From: an uncultured Akkermansia sp.
GTDB lineage: Bacteria > Verrucomicrobiota > Verrucomicrobiia > Verrucomicrobiales > Akkermansiaceae
Reading direction: 5' to 3'
Assembly (NCBI GenBank): GCA_947626545.1
Contig: CANQSS010000009.1
Coordinates: 1-57,041, forward strand
Length of the DNA stretch: 57,041 bases
Below the pieces are notes generated by a model. The model ran no database searches. It saw only the letters and a list, made by a program, of their open reading frames with translations, and was not told the origin of the DNA. Every line of letters starts with the position of its first letter. The first letter of the stretch is position 1. Below are positions 8,902 through 18,032 of this stretch, one piece after another. The translations under genes and the position numbers were made by a program.

Positions 8902-9041
8902 ACGCGCTCGCCTCTCTCCCTACGACGAGCCGTATTGTCCCATGATGGGGATACACACTGAGAGCGTGGATATCGCACGTACTTTGCCTGTGTATATAGA
9001 AAGAAACTCGTAAATAATCTGATTTTGGTGCGCACCCAGCC

Positions 9042-9241
9042 AATTATCTCTTTTTGAAAGAGGTAATCAAGCTTAAAATTATGCATCCTTTGAATAAAAA
9101 TTGCTAAAGGAAATTATGTTAGAGGATTTTGCGGTTTGTGTTCTGTGTCGATTTTTTTTGAAAAGCAAGACGTCATTATTTTCTGATATATAATGAGTTG
9201 TTTATGTAACATTTGCTCATCTCTTTCAAAAAAAGAAAATC
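9042..9241. repeat. 200-bp inverted-repeat-bounded segment, second copy
   Basis: Related to the segment at 5382-5576: the left arm 9042-9068 and its inner flank (AAGC, two bases, AAAATT) match the first copy, and the right arm 9215-9241 pairs at 21 of 27 positions. A TATAAT hexamer within it faces the plus strand, away from the pyruvyl transferase gene, but I see no good -35 on either strand. It lies directly upstream of the truncated WbsX/pyruvyl transferase unit. The rest of the gap 8902-9391 shows nothing else I can support. Confidence 0.5.
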
Positions 9242-9391
9242 AGAAAGGTGCGCACTTTGCACAGCTGTGTGGAGATATTTTTTGGAAATCCCCTCAAACC
9301 TCGTAATTATGCGCATAATGTCATCGTATCGACGACGTTACGGGGACCAATGATCGAAAATCGTAAACAGACGGCGTCAGGCGCCATAGCA

Positions 9392-10723
9392 TCAGTCCCA
9401 CAGGGTGGGAGGCGGAGGGGAGAGGCGTCGCGGGGCGAGTGCAGAGAGAGCGAGGAAGAGGAGCAGCCAACAAAGGAGCCATGAGGAGAGGCTTATCCAA
9501 AGGCCAGAACGGTAGGAGAGCCAGGCGAGGAGCCAGATGCCGGCAAGTCCGGCTACCATGAGAGTGAGACGCAGGAGCAGGGATATGCGCGGCAGGAAAA
9601 TGAGGGCGACCAAGGTCAGTAGGGCAAGGATGGCAAGTCCGATAGGTGAAGCTTGGAGAGGAGTAAGGCGCAGGAAGTGCGCTTGCTCGGTGCGTGTGCC
9701 CGGCATGTAGGTGGTGTGATCCTGAGCGAGGAGGCAGGAGATGCTGGCGGCGATGAGTTCTCCGCGGTTGGCCGGAGTGTTGGTCAAAGAAGGGCGGAAG
9801 AGCACGGCGATTTTACCTGCCGAGGAGGAGCTTTGAGGGGCGTTGACGGTCGGATGCAAGGCTTCTTGGAGCGGAAGCATTTCGGCACGGGCAGCGCCGA
9901 GTGGGGTACGCCCGTGGGCATCCAACGGCAAGGTGCGGTCGCCGAGCTGCAAGTAACGGCCAAAGTGCACGTGCAGATCGGTCGTGGTGATTCCAAGGTA
10001 GTGCATGACCATGCTGAGCGGCAGGGTGGGCAGCACATCGTCATTCCAACGCACGAGTAGGGGCAGGGAGAGACCTCGGGCGTCAGCTTCCTCACGACTG
10101 AGCAGTTCATCCTCCACAAAGTCGGGGGCAGGACCTACAGAATCATCTACGCGGTGGGGCAGGTGGTAGGGGCGAGCCATGTTGGCAGTGGGAATGCCGG
10201 AGGGATCTCCCTCCAAGTGGTCGGGGGGGATGGCCGAATCTTTGAGGTGTTGCGGGGTTACCTGTGCTTGGGCTGCATTGTGGGCTTGCAGACCCACAGA
10301 GAGGTGTTTCAGCGACCCCAGAGCATTGCCGAGCATGAGATGTACCGTCTCGTTGCCCTCATCAAGCCAGGTAAGCGGAGAGGAAAGGGCCACGTGATAG
10401 ATGGCGTGGCGGGAGGAGAGACAATGCAGGATTGTTGCAAGTTCCTGGATCTTGGGGTCAGGCGTAGGGGATTCATCAAGGTCGGAATCCCAGACAGTGC
10501 AGTATATGGGAGGATACTCCGGTACGCGGTGAGGAGTAAGTACCTTGAAGGTACGAGGTCCTTCGCCGGGGAGAAGAAGACGCAGAGGTTCGTCTGAGCG
10601 TTCGGCGGCAGCCCGGTAGAGAGCTAGATCTGCGTTGAACAGACGTGGCGTTGCAAACCAGGCCACAAAACTGAGTGCACAGAACCAGAAAAGAATGGCT
10701 GCTAGATGGCGGACAGGATGCAT
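9392..10723 (-). CDS. CHASE2-like membrane protein without an output domain
   Basis: 443-aa membrane protein of uncertain function. One N-terminal transmembrane helix (AAILFWFCALSFVAWF) precedes a ~300-residue extracytoplasmic region, then three or four C-terminal helices (about the last 100 residues) and a proline-rich tail. Topology and patches such as LPLSMVMHYLG resemble CHASE2 sensory domains, normally followed by a kinase or cyclase; here no catalytic module follows. The ATG at 10723 (MHPVRHLAA) is preferred to a start at 10816, as the longer version adds a non-hydrophobic segment lying deep in the upstream gene. It overlaps the kinase-like gene by 22 nt and is probably co-transcribed. 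Confidence 0.62.
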   Translation of the reverse strand: MHPVRHLAAILFWFCALSFVAWFATPRLFNADLALYRAAAERSDEPLRLLLPGEGPRTFKVLTPHRVPEYPPIYCTVWDSDLDESPTPDPKIQELATILHCLSSRHAIYHVALSSPLTWLDEGNETVHLMLGNALGSLKHLSVGLQAHNAAQAQVTPQHLKDSAIPPDHLEGDPSGIPTANMARPYHLPHRVDDSVGPAPDFVEDELLSREEADARGLSLPLLVRWNDDVLPTLPLSMVMHYLGITTTDLHVHFGRYLQLGDRTLPLDAHGRTPLGAARAEMLPLQEALHPTVNAPQSSSSAGKIAVLFRPSLTNTPANRGELIAASISCLLAQDHTTYMPGTRTEQAHFLRLTPLQASPIGLAILALLTLVALIFLPRISLLLRLTLMVAGLAGIWLLAWLSYRSGLWISLSSWLLCWLLLFLALSALAPRRLSPPPPTLWD

Positions 10724-11682
10724 GTGGCGAGGGGAAAGGCTGGTGAGTGCGGAGAAATAGCCATGCAAAGCTCGCGCAGGGTGCGCAGAGCGGTGGGTAT
10801 GAGCTGCAGGTACCACTCCTTGTGCTGATTGTAGCCGATGTTCGCGTAGGCGCCCAAGGCCTGCATGAGGCGTTGCAGCGTGCAGGCCTGCAGCACATCG
10901 TGCCGCGGTTGGAAACCGGGCATGGTTGCAAGCTGAGCGAGCAACTCCGCGCGGTCGGCGGCGGTCAGTTCCATGTATGGATCGTAAAGGAGCGAGGCCA
11001 GGTCATACTCCGGCAGGCCGAGGCGCATGCCTTGGAAGTCGATGCAGTAGGCGACACCGTCGCGTAGAATGATGTTCTGGCTCTGGAAATCGCGGTGAAC
11101 CGGGCAGCGCGGCAGCTTGTCGAGCCAGTCGGCGAGCGCATGGGCAGCGGGAAGCTGCGCAAAGGAGGTCGCCAGCGGGCGCTTCAGGTGGTGTCCTAGC
11201 AAATGTTCTGCGAAGTAGGCCTGCTCCCATGTGTAAAGAGAGGTGTCGAAAGGCGGCTGGAGCGGCCAATTGGCCTGCACGGCGTGGAAAGCTTGCATGG
11301 TGCGCAGAGCCGCTGTACAGGCAGCCAGACGGACAGCGCGCGGGGCAGTACGCAGGGAGAGCAGACTCTGCTCGCCAAGATCTTCCACCAAGCAGGCTCC
11401 GCAATCGTTGGGGAGCGCGCGACGGGCAAACACGCGAGGTACCGGCACACCCGCCGTCAACAATCCATCAGCCGCCGTCAGAAAAGAGGCATTATCAGCA
11501 CGCTCCGGAGTCCAGAAAATACCGATCATACCGGAGCAGGCAGGAAGCGAGCAGCGCATGATACAGCGCCCGGAGGCCCCCTCTGCGATCGTCACGAGTT
11601 GCTCTGCTGCCACGGCAGTGTGAGTGTAATCCGCCATTAACTCTGCCAGGGCGATGCACCCATTTGGGGGAGCTTTTACCAT
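10702..11682 (-). CDS. Aminoglycoside-phosphotransferase-fold kinase, AmgK-like
   Basis: 326-aa small-molecule kinase. The Brenner motif CPVHRDFQSQNII holds the catalytic Asp and the metal-binding Asn, followed by IDFQGMRLGLPEYDLASLL, which matches the AmgK/COG3178 group. AmgK phosphorylates N-acetylmuramate and N-acetylglucosamine at C1 during peptidoglycan recycling in Pseudomonas; its usual partner murU is not adjacent, so substrate is uncertain. VEDLGEQSL is the expected hinge segment. No strong ribosome-binding site is visible; an ATG at 11637 is a possible later start. It is coupled to the overlapping CHASE2-like gene. Confidence 0.75.
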   Translation of the reverse strand: MVKAPPNGCIALAELMADYTHTAVAAEQLVTIAEGASGRCIMRCSLPACSGMIGIFWTPERADNASFLTAADGLLTAGVPVPRVFARRALPNDCGACLVEDLGEQSLLSLRTAPRAVRLAACTAALRTMQAFHAVQANWPLQPPFDTSLYTWEQAYFAEHLLGHHLKRPLATSFAQLPAAHALADWLDKLPRCPVHRDFQSQNIILRDGVAYCIDFQGMRLGLPEYDLASLLYDPYMELTAADRAELLAQLATMPGFQPRHDVLQACTLQRLMQALGAYANIGYNQHKEWYLQLIPTALRTLRELCMAISPHSPAFPLATCILSAI

Positions 11683-11703
11683 GATGCATGGGTGAGGAGG
11701 AAC

Positions 11704-12219
11704 TCAGAGCTTAAAAAAGCTCAGATCGGAATCATCCTTTTTTGGGGGCTCAGCTTCAGGTTTAGGGGCGGGTGGGGGAGTGGACGCCTTCTTCTCAAAG
11801 GGTGGAGGAGTAGCAAAGGGAGAGGAAGCCTGGCTTTTCTCGGGTTTCGGTGAGGGGACATCAGCTTCGGCCGGTCGTGAGGGGGGAAGCTCATTGCCAT
11901 CGATGTGAAAGTAAGAGCTGTCCTTGTTCAGCTGGGTGTTGGTGGTAGAATTCGTGGAAATCACCGATTTGTTCGCAAAGGAGCTCTCAGGGATGTCTGT
12001 TTCATCATCCGACGCAACACCGACAGCCGAGCGTTGTAAGCGGATATCAATGAGGACAAAAAGGATAGCAGCAATAGCTAGAGGCCATGCTTGCAACATA
12101 AGGCTATCCAAGTATTCCGGAATCTCTCCCATGCTCGTGCGCGCAATAAAGCTTCCCAACTTGACACAACCGCACAAAAAGAAAAACAGCGCAATAATGA
12201 CAGCTAAAACAGTGGCCAT
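11704..12219 (-). CDS. Hypothetical membrane protein with proline-rich tail
   Basis: 171-aa protein, no family recognised. The ATG at 12219 gives an immediate hydrophobic helix (VLAVIIALFFFLCGCV), a short loop, a second helix (AWPLAIAAILFVLIDI), then about 100 soluble residues rich in Ser, Pro and Lys, probably disordered, ending in DDSDLSFFKL. A longer reading from 12297 adds residues encoded next to a dispersed repeat and is not preferred. It precedes the kinase gene by 21 nt, so the three genes may be one transcript. Function is unknown; the architecture suggests a membrane anchor or scaffold. Confidence 0.68.
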   Translation of the reverse strand: MATVLAVIIALFFFLCGCVKLGSFIARTSMGEIPEYLDSLMLQAWPLAIAAILFVLIDIRLQRSAVGVASDDETDIPESSFANKSVISTNSTTNTQLNKDSSYFHIDGNELPPSRPAEADVPSPKPEKSQASSPFATPPPFEKKASTPPPAPKPEAEPPKKDDSDLSFFKL

Positions 12220-12285
12220 GGACGCATTGTACAGAAATGCGGCCTGATGTGCAAGAAAGAAAAGAGGTGAAATATCGCGATGCCA

Positions 12286-12425
12286 CATCCGTCCCAAGAA
12301 AAAGCACCCACCAACACACGGTTATCGGTGTGCAATGCAGTATAAGCTGTTGGTTATTTACGATTTACGATTTACGATTTACGATTTGGAAATTTGGCGA
12401 GCCTCCGGCTCGCGGGGATGCAAAG
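12286..12425. repeat. Dispersed intergenic repeat, copy 3
   Basis: Carries the GTCCCAAGAAAAAGCACCC box, the segment GGTGTGCAATGCAGTATAAG and four tandem TTTACGA heptamers (about 12356-12386), followed by GC-rich palindromic sequence. It starts a ~870-bp stretch (12220-13087) with no credible gene, filled by repeat modules. Confidence 0.78.
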
Positions 12426-12479
12426 CAGGCGCGGGGGGGTGAATTATGAAACCGCGCGCGGACGTAGTTAGAAAGGGGC

Positions 12480-12540
12480 ATAGGCGCCTGGCGGCGCCTA
12501 TGTACGATGGACCATGTACGATGTACGATTGAAAAGTGAG
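12480..12540. repeat. Hairpin followed by TATGTACGAT repeats
   Basis: A perfect 9-bp stem (ATAGGCGCC, loop TGGC, GGCGCCTAT; 12480-12501) runs directly into TATGTACGATGG and further TGTACGAT copies. The same arrangement, with a different but still complementary stem, occurs near 12610-12660, at 20074-20128 and at 38118-38165. Confidence 0.65.
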
Positions 12541-12843
12541 CGCGCGTTGCGCGGGGGAGCGAAGCAGAAGTAACGCGGAATTTTTGATGCGACGACCGGT
12601 CGTGGTTACAAAGCGGCGGTGGCAGACGGGGTTTGCCTATGTACGATGTTGGATGTACGATTGCATATAATGCGTAGCCGAGCTGCGGGTGGCGAGTAGA
12701 CAGCGCGGATGCGCTGCCTCGCAGGGGTGAAAACTGACGACGGCTGTAAGTCAGTTTGGCCAAAAGCACAGCTTTTGCCCCGAAGGGGTAAGGAGTCGTG
12801 GGGCGACTCCGAAGCAACCAGGCCGATGGAGCGGCGGTGAGTC

Positions 12844-12990
12844 AATGTACGATGTGCGAGGGACGATGTATTAATAATGTGCTGCGCGTTGTGCCGATTA
12901 TTGCCATGATTTTTGATGCGTGTAAACAATGATATCAGTCAACAAGAGCGTTTTCTCTGTTGATGAACTTCTCTCAAATGCGTTTGCCCT
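12844..12990. repeat. Dispersed repeat, paired with 20101-20304
   Basis: TGTACGATGTGCG, TATTAATAATGTG and then an ~85-bp block (about 12906-12990) including TTTTCTCTGTTGATGA and CTCTCAAATGCGTTTGCCCT. The block recurs at about 20219-20304 with only a few changes. Neither copy is in a gene. Confidence 0.75.
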
Positions 12991-13023
12991 ACCGGTGAGG
13001 CAACACGTCAAGATCACCGCGAG

Positions 13024-13060
13024 CAAAAAAATCCCCGCGAGCAAAAAAAGCCGCGGGGAT
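13024..13060 (-). terminator. Rho-independent terminator
   Basis: Read on the minus strand, ATCCCCGCG (13052-13060) pairs with CGCGGGGAT (13031-13039) and is followed by a run of seven T (13024-13030). It lies 28 nt beyond the stop of the TIGR04073-family gene and should end that transcript. Confidence 0.85.
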
Positions 13061-13087
13061 GGAAAACAAAGGCTGCCGAGGAGGAAA

Positions 13088-13519
13088 TTAATCCATTCCG
13101 CGGCGTGAATAGTGATACTTGCTCTGGAATCCAAGCTCTTCCGGGAATTCCGAAAACCCAGACCACGTATTGTACTCCTTGAGACCACTACGCCCGCAGC
13201 TGCCCTGATAAGGCGGACGGTAGGTGCACTTGTAGGTGGGAGCCCAGAACGTCACCAACTCGTAAAAGCCGTAGCCCATGCGCGTGAAAGAGCGGGAAAA
13301 GCCCTCCACGATGCCAACAGAATAGCCGGAATAGTCACCCTCACGCTCTTGCCAGCGGAGCATGGTAACAGGCAACTCCTCAATACCCCAAAGGATATTG
13401 CCAACAGCACGACCAAGTTTGCGAGTCGCGGTGTATTCAGAGGCAGGGGGAGCTTGGATGTCGCCGTAAACGGAACCGACCATTGCCAAAAGCAGGGCTG
13501 AGAGAAGAATGCGCTTCAT
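13088..13519 (-). CDS. Exosortase-system-associated protein, TIGR04073 family
   Basis: 143-aa exported protein. The ATG at 13519 gives a standard signal peptide (MKRILLSALLLAMVGSVYG), whereas the longer frame from 13636 would bury it. The mature part shows the family pattern: RKLGRAVGNILWGIEELP, a glycine-rich centre, then SFTRMGYGFYELVTFWAP and Tyr/Cys-rich sequence. TIGR04073 proteins occur in genomes with exosortase/PEP-CTERM systems, but their role is unknown; no exosortase is in this window. It follows DUF456 by about 117 nt and ends at a strong terminator. Confidence 0.82.
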   Translation of the reverse strand: MKRILLSALLLAMVGSVYGDIQAPPASEYTATRKLGRAVGNILWGIEELPVTMLRWQEREGDYSGYSVGIVEGFSRSFTRMGYGFYELVTFWAPTYKCTYRPPYQGSCGRSGLKEYNTWSGFSEFPEELGFQSKYHYSRRGMD

Positions 13520-13635
13520 GGTAACAAGACCATTAGCACATTCCGAATGGATATGCAAGCAAAAAATCCCGTTTTTGCAAATTTTTTGATGGTAAGAGGG
13601 GGAAAGAAAAGAACAGAGGGAAATCAGCGCCTGCA

Positions 13636-14163
13636 TCAGCAGTAAAAAAAGATTCCCAGCATAATGGCTCCTACCACAAATTTGGCCAATATACCCGAGA
13701 TGGCGCCGATGAGAGCGCCGAGACCGGATTTGACAGAGTCCTTCATTGTCTTACGGGCGTACGCCAATTCGCAGATGAGAGCCCCTAGGAAAGGGCCGAG
13801 AAGAAGTCCGACCGGGAATAGAAAGATGCCGCCGATTATCATGCCCAGGCCGCTGCACCAAATGGCGGCAGAACTGCTGCCGAACCGCCTGGCTCCCACC
13901 ATGGCCATCAGATTATCCGTGAAAGAACCCAGCAACGCCAGCAAAACGAGCATCGTCCATACCCTCCATCCCGGCATGGGCGCCTCCCGAGCGAAGGTCC
14001 ACGCCACGCACCCGCCCAGCAGCACCAAGTGCCCGGGGTACGGAAGTGCGCAGCCTAAAAAACCCAGCAAGAATAGTATCACGGCTAAGGCATAAAGCAG
14101 ACTGCCTGACACGGAATCCCAAGAGAAGATGCTTGACCAATCGATGGCGCAGATGAGGGACAT
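13636..14163 (-). CDS. DUF456 family membrane protein
   Basis: 175-aa integral membrane protein with four to five hydrophobic helices. The family landmarks are ALPYPGHLVLLGG near residue 40, GARRFGSSSAAIW in the middle and GLLLGPFLGALICELAYAR, where DUF456 proteins carry a PG-x-GPFLGA-E motif. Function is unknown. It begins 3 nt after the typA stop and so is almost certainly co-transcribed with typA. Confidence 0.85.
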   Translation of the reverse strand: MSLICAIDWSSIFSWDSVSGSLLYALAVILFLLGFLGCALPYPGHLVLLGGCVAWTFAREAPMPGWRVWTMLVLLALLGSFTDNLMAMVGARRFGSSSAAIWCSGLGMIIGGIFLFPVGLLLGPFLGALICELAYARKTMKDSVKSGLGALIGAISGILAKFVVGAIMLGIFFYC

Positions 14164-14166
14164 GGC

Positions 14167-16029
14167 TTAGGATGCAGAGTTTTGGAATGAAGCGCGTTTG
14201 CGGGCCGTGGCATCGGTGATGCGTTTGCGAAGGCGTATGAAGTGGGGCGTGGCCTCCACAAGCTCATCGGGTTCGATGTACTCAATGGCGCGTTCCAGCG
14301 AGAAGATACGCGGCGGAGTGAGCTGAATGGACTCGTTTTTATTAGCAGAGCGGTGGTTGGTGAGGTGCTTCTCGCGAGTGGGGTTCACGGGGATATCCAC
14401 CGGTTTGGGCGTTTCGCCCACGATCATGCCCTCGTACACTTCATCCCCGGGCGAGATGAAGAGTGAGCCGCGCTCCTCCATCGCCTCCAGCGCATAGGGG
14501 CGCGCGATGCCGTTTTCCATGGACACGAGCGTGCCGCTGCGGCGCGTGACAATTTCTCCGGCAAGGGGAGCGTACTCTTTGAAGAGGTGTGAAAATATGC
14601 CGTGCCCGCTGGTGAGGTTCACCAGTTCGAACTCGAAGCCGATGAGACCGCGCGTGGGGATGGTAGCAGTAATGAAAGTGCGTCCCGCCCCCTTGTTTTC
14701 CATGCTTTCCAACACGCCGCGGCGATTGCCGAGAATGCGCACGGCGCCGTTTACGCAATCATCCGGCACTTCGATGAAGAGCGTTTCAAAAGGTTCCATC
14801 TTTTTCCCGTCTATTTCGCGCGTGATGACCTGTGGACGCGAAATGAGCAGCTCGTATCCCTCACGCCGCATTTGTTCCACCAAAATAGCTACCTGCATGG
14901 TGCCGCGCGCAGATACGCGGAAGATACCGGCCTGGTCCGTGTCCTCCACCTTGACGGAAATGTTGGTGCGTTGTTCGCGCATGAGTCGGTCACGGATGAC
15001 ACGAGAGGTCACATTTTTACCGTCCTTGCCGCCGAGGGGACCATCGTTGATGCTGAATTCCATCTGCACGGTGGGCGGTTCGATATTCACAAAAGGAAGG
15101 GGGGAATCTTCCGGGTCAGCGACAAGAGTTTCGCCGATATCTGCATCCTCAAAACCGGAGAGCCCGATGATATTGCCTGCTTCGCCCACAGCGGAATCGT
15201 TTGTTTGCAGACCGCTGTACTCAAAGAGACGCGTCACTTTCGCCTGCACTTGCGAACCGTCCGGGCGCAGTAGGTAGAGGGTGTCGCCCTTGCGGACAGT
15301 ACCGCAGGAGATACGCCCCACGGCCACGCGCCCCACATAGTCATCCCAATCAATATTCGAGATGAGCATTTTGAAACTGCGGGTGGAATCGGCCTCCTTG
15401 GGTGGGGGGATACGCTCAATGATCCGGAAGAGTAGGGGGGTGCAGTCCACAGGCGGCTCATTTTCCAAGCTGTTCATGAAATACCCGTCCTTAGCAGAGC
15501 CGTACACGAACGGGGCATCGAACTGCTCCTCCGTAGCATCCAAATCCATAAGCAGCTCGAGCACTTGGTCATGCACGGCTACCGGGTCGGCATGCGGGCG
15601 ATCAATTTTATTGATGACAACGATGGGCAGCAGCCCCTCTTCCAATGCTTTGCGGAGTACAAAGCGCGTCTGCGCCTGCGGGCCTTCATAAGCATCCACG
15701 ACCAGAATGACACCATCCACCATTTTCATGACGCGTTCGACTTCGGCGCCGAAGTCAGCATGCCCTGGGGTGTCCACAATATTGATGGTATAACCGTTCC
15801 ATCGGATGGAGGTGTTTTTTGCTTTGATTGTGATACCCTTTTCGCGTTCCAGATCCATGGAGTCGAGAGCGCGCTCCTGCACTTCCTGGTTTTCGCGGTA
15901 GGTGCCGCCCGCCTTCAGGAGTTGGTCCACCAAGGTCGTTTTTCCGTGATCCACATGGGCAATAATAGCCAAGTTACGGAACTTAGCCGCCCCCGCCTTC
16001 TGCAATTCATCCTCCATATGCGCACTCAT
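14167..16029 (-). CDS. typA: Ribosome-associated translational GTPase TypA/BipA
   Basis: 620-aa elongation-factor-like GTPase that binds the 70S ribosome and acts in 50S assembly and stress adaptation. G1 AHVDHGKT (about 24-31), the effector region [13 protein letters not shown]3 DTPGHADFG and G4 NKID are intact. Domain II, the EF-G III/V-like domains and the BipA-specific C-terminal domain ([18 protein letters not shown] onward) follow. Length is normal (about 605-615 aa). The ATG at 16029 is used; the ATG four codons later is possible. Upstream lies a repeat-rich gap and downstream the coupled DUF456 gene. Confidence 0.97.
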   Translation of the reverse strand: MSAHMEDELQKAGAAKFRNLAIIAHVDHGKTTLVDQLLKAGGTYRENQEVQERALDSMDLEREKGITIKAKNTSIRWNGYTINIVDTPGHADFGAEVERVMKMVDGVILVVDAYEGPQAQTRFVLRKALEEGLLPIVVINKIDRPHADPVAVHDQVLELLMDLDATEEQFDAPFVYGSAKDGYFMNSLENEPPVDCTPLLFRIIERIPPPKEADSTRSFKMLISNIDWDDYVGRVAVGRISCGTVRKGDTLYLLRPDGSQVQAKVTRLFEYSGLQTNDSAVGEAGNIIGLSGFEDADIGETLVADPEDSPLPFVNIEPPTVQMEFSINDGPLGGKDGKNVTSRVIRDRLMREQRTNISVKVEDTDQAGIFRVSARGTMQVAILVEQMRREGYELLISRPQVITREIDGKKMEPFETLFIEVPDDCVNGAVRILGNRRGVLESMENKGAGRTFITATIPTRGLIGFEFELVNLTSGHGIFSHLFKEYAPLAGEIVTRRSGTLVSMENGIARPYALEAMEERGSLFISPGDEVYEGMIVGETPKPVDIPVNPTREKHLTNHRSANKNESIQLTPPRIFSLERAIEYIEPDELVEATPHFIRLRKRITDATARKRASFQNSAS

Positions 16030-16088
16030 TTTACACCCGTTCTATGCTTCTGAAAAGACAAAAACATTGACCACAGGGCAAACGCCAC

Positions 16089-16412
16089 ACGTGTCCCATG
16101 AAAAAAAGCGATCCCAACACGCAGCGCTCGGTGTGCAATGCGGCATAATGTGTTCATAATTTACGATTTACGATTTGAAAAATTCCCGCGCTTGCGCGCA
16201 AGTTCGGTGGAGCAGATGCGAGCGAGATGTGATGAAGCTGTACACGGGCATAATTAGAAAGGTGCGGGGATGCGGAGCAGAAGCGCGGAGAAACTTTCAA
16301 AACATTGCGTGTTGTCAGTTGGAATGATTCGTAGATATGCGATGCCAGCTTGCAGATTTCTTTTTCACCGTACTTCTTCCATGAAACGCGTGAGGAATGG
16401 GTTGAATGCACA
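16089..16412. repeat. Dispersed intergenic repeat, copy 4
   Basis: Contains a GTCCCATGAAAAAAAGCG box, CGGTGTGCAATGCGGCATAA, two TTTACGA heptamers (about 16159-16178), TTCCCGCGCTTGCGCGC, and ends with GAGGAATGGGTTGAATG at about 16391, where copy 5 begins. The gap 16030-16850 is filled by copies 4 and 5 and shows no gene. Confidence 0.75.
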
Positions 16413-16765
16413 TCCGTCCCAAGAAAAAGCACCCCCAATGGCAGTTCATAGCACATCATGCAGCATAAGCCGTTGGTTATTTACGATTTACGATTTACGA
16501 TTTGAATACTAGCGCGCTACGCGCGGGATTGCCGAGCCGGTGCATAGCGGAATTCCTGAAATGATGATGCGTTGATAGGGGGAAAGCAACTGGTGTTACG
16601 CTATGCCGGGTTCACTGCTATGCCGAATCGTCAATGGTTTGACATCTTATCGGGCTTACTTCCTTTGTCTGTTGGAAACGCATGAGGAATGGGTTGAATG
16701 AGCCCAGAGAAGATTTTATTGGGACACGTGTGGGTTGAATGAGCCCGGAGAATATTTTTATTGAC
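16409..16765. repeat. Dispersed intergenic repeat, copy 5
   Basis: GTCCCAAGAAAAAGCACCCC box, three TTTACGA heptamers (about 16479-16502), the ACTAGCGCGCTACGCGCG body also seen at 7130, and two successive end boxes GGGTTGAATGAGCCC (about 16690 and 16734) each followed by a GACACGTGTG-like end. The doubled end box suggests a local slippage or nested copy. Confidence 0.75.
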
Positions 16766-16850
16766 ACGTGTGCCCTTTTGAACATCTCGCTGCAAGCGCG
16801 TTTTCTACGGCATGGATTGTGTTGTCCTGTTGCGCCCGGGAGCAACGGCG

Positions 16851-17984
16851 TCAGTGTTCGTCATGTGCAGGGATTTGCACACCCAAGCATTCCATCGCCT
16901 CGCGCAGGATGGTAAAAAAGCCTGTGATGTCTGACTCGTCAATTGCCCCCATGGCAGCGAGACGGAATGTTCCCATCCCAGGTACCACGCCCCGGTAAAT
17001 GGTATAGCCTCGGGCGTAGCAAAAATCGTGCACCTGAGAAAAATCTCATCGAGGGTCATCCGGATAACGAACACAGAGCACCAAGCCAGCCTGTGCCTCC
17101 GGAGGGACGAGGACTCGCAGACCCAGTCCATCTGCGCCCCGGCGCAGAGCAGCCATGATGCGTTGGATACGCGCGAGCTTGGGGCGTTCGCCCTCTGCGA
17201 AGAACTCTGCCAAGGCTTGAGCCGTGGCGTAGGCGGTTTGGACGGGTGGAGTGAAGTGCATTTCCCCGGAGTTGCGAAAGAAATCGTACTGGCGGAAGAG
17301 ATTGCAGTAGTATGAACGTTTGGGGTATGCCGCCGATTGTTCGATAATACTGCGCCGCCCGATGATAAAGGAGAGACCGCAGGGACCGGCCAACCCCTTT
17401 TGCGATGAGGACATGCAAAAGTCAATGTGATCCGCCACGACATCGATGGGGAGCAGAGCAAACGACGAGGTTGTATCCACGACGGAAATGGCCGAGTAGC
17501 GGTGGGCAAGCTCACCGATGCGGCGAACGGGGTTGAGCAGACCGGTGCCAGTTTCGTGGTGGGTGCAATACACTAGGCCGATGGAGGAATCCGCTTGCAG
17601 GGCTTGTTCAATACAGCGCGTATCCGGTACAGCATCCCACGGGGCGTCCACGACAACATGCGGCAGGCCATAATAGCTGCATATTTCCTGAGCGCGGGCG
17701 CTGAACACGCCGTTACGCAGGATGAGTACTTTCTTTCCGGTATCCAGCAAGGAATTCAGGCAGGTATCGATATTTAATGTTCCCGAACCGGAAAAGAGCA
17801 CGCAGGCAAAATCTCTCTCCGGCGCGTGCACGATGCGGAGGATATCCGAGCAGATGCCGCAGAGCAGGACGGAAAATTCCTTTTCCCGTGGGCAAATGTC
17901 GGGCATCACTTGCGCCCACTTCACGGAATTCGTTGTGGTAGACGGGCCGGGATTAAGCAGAACCTTTCGTGGGGGATTTTGCAT
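16851..17984 (-). pseudogene. PhnW-like aminotransferase interrupted by an in-frame TGA
   Basis: A 378-codon frame encodes a class V PLP aminotransferase closest in pattern to 2-aminoethylphosphonate-pyruvate transaminase: LNPGPSTTT near the start, LFSGSGT (phosphate binding), CTHHETGTGLLNP and SSSQKGL with the probable PLP lysine at about residue 196. Codon 313 is TGA (17046-17048), yet the same frame continues for 65 residues of clear family sequence (DFSQVHDFCYARGYTIYRG...FRLAAMG). No frameshift is involved. A nonsense mutation, a base-call error or readthrough are possible. The truncated product lacks the small C-terminal domain. Confidence 0.8.
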
Positions 17985-18032
17985 GATGCGAGTTTGCCAC
18001 GTGGTGTGCAGAGGGGAGGTTTACAAAAACGG

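Noticed and set aside
8902..9391. Possible 5' part of the WbsX gene upstream of the relic
   Set aside because: No frame shows further WbsX motifs; the region is AT-rich and holds the inverted-repeat segment.
9653..10597. Plus-strand ORFs of 135 and 147 codons opposite the CHASE2-like gene
   Set aside because: They are antisense shadows with skewed composition (Gly, Arg, Val) and no recognisable domain.
16851..17984. TGA in the aminotransferase read as selenocysteine
   Set aside because: The position is not a known redox or active-site residue and no hairpin typical of a bacterial SECIS follows it.
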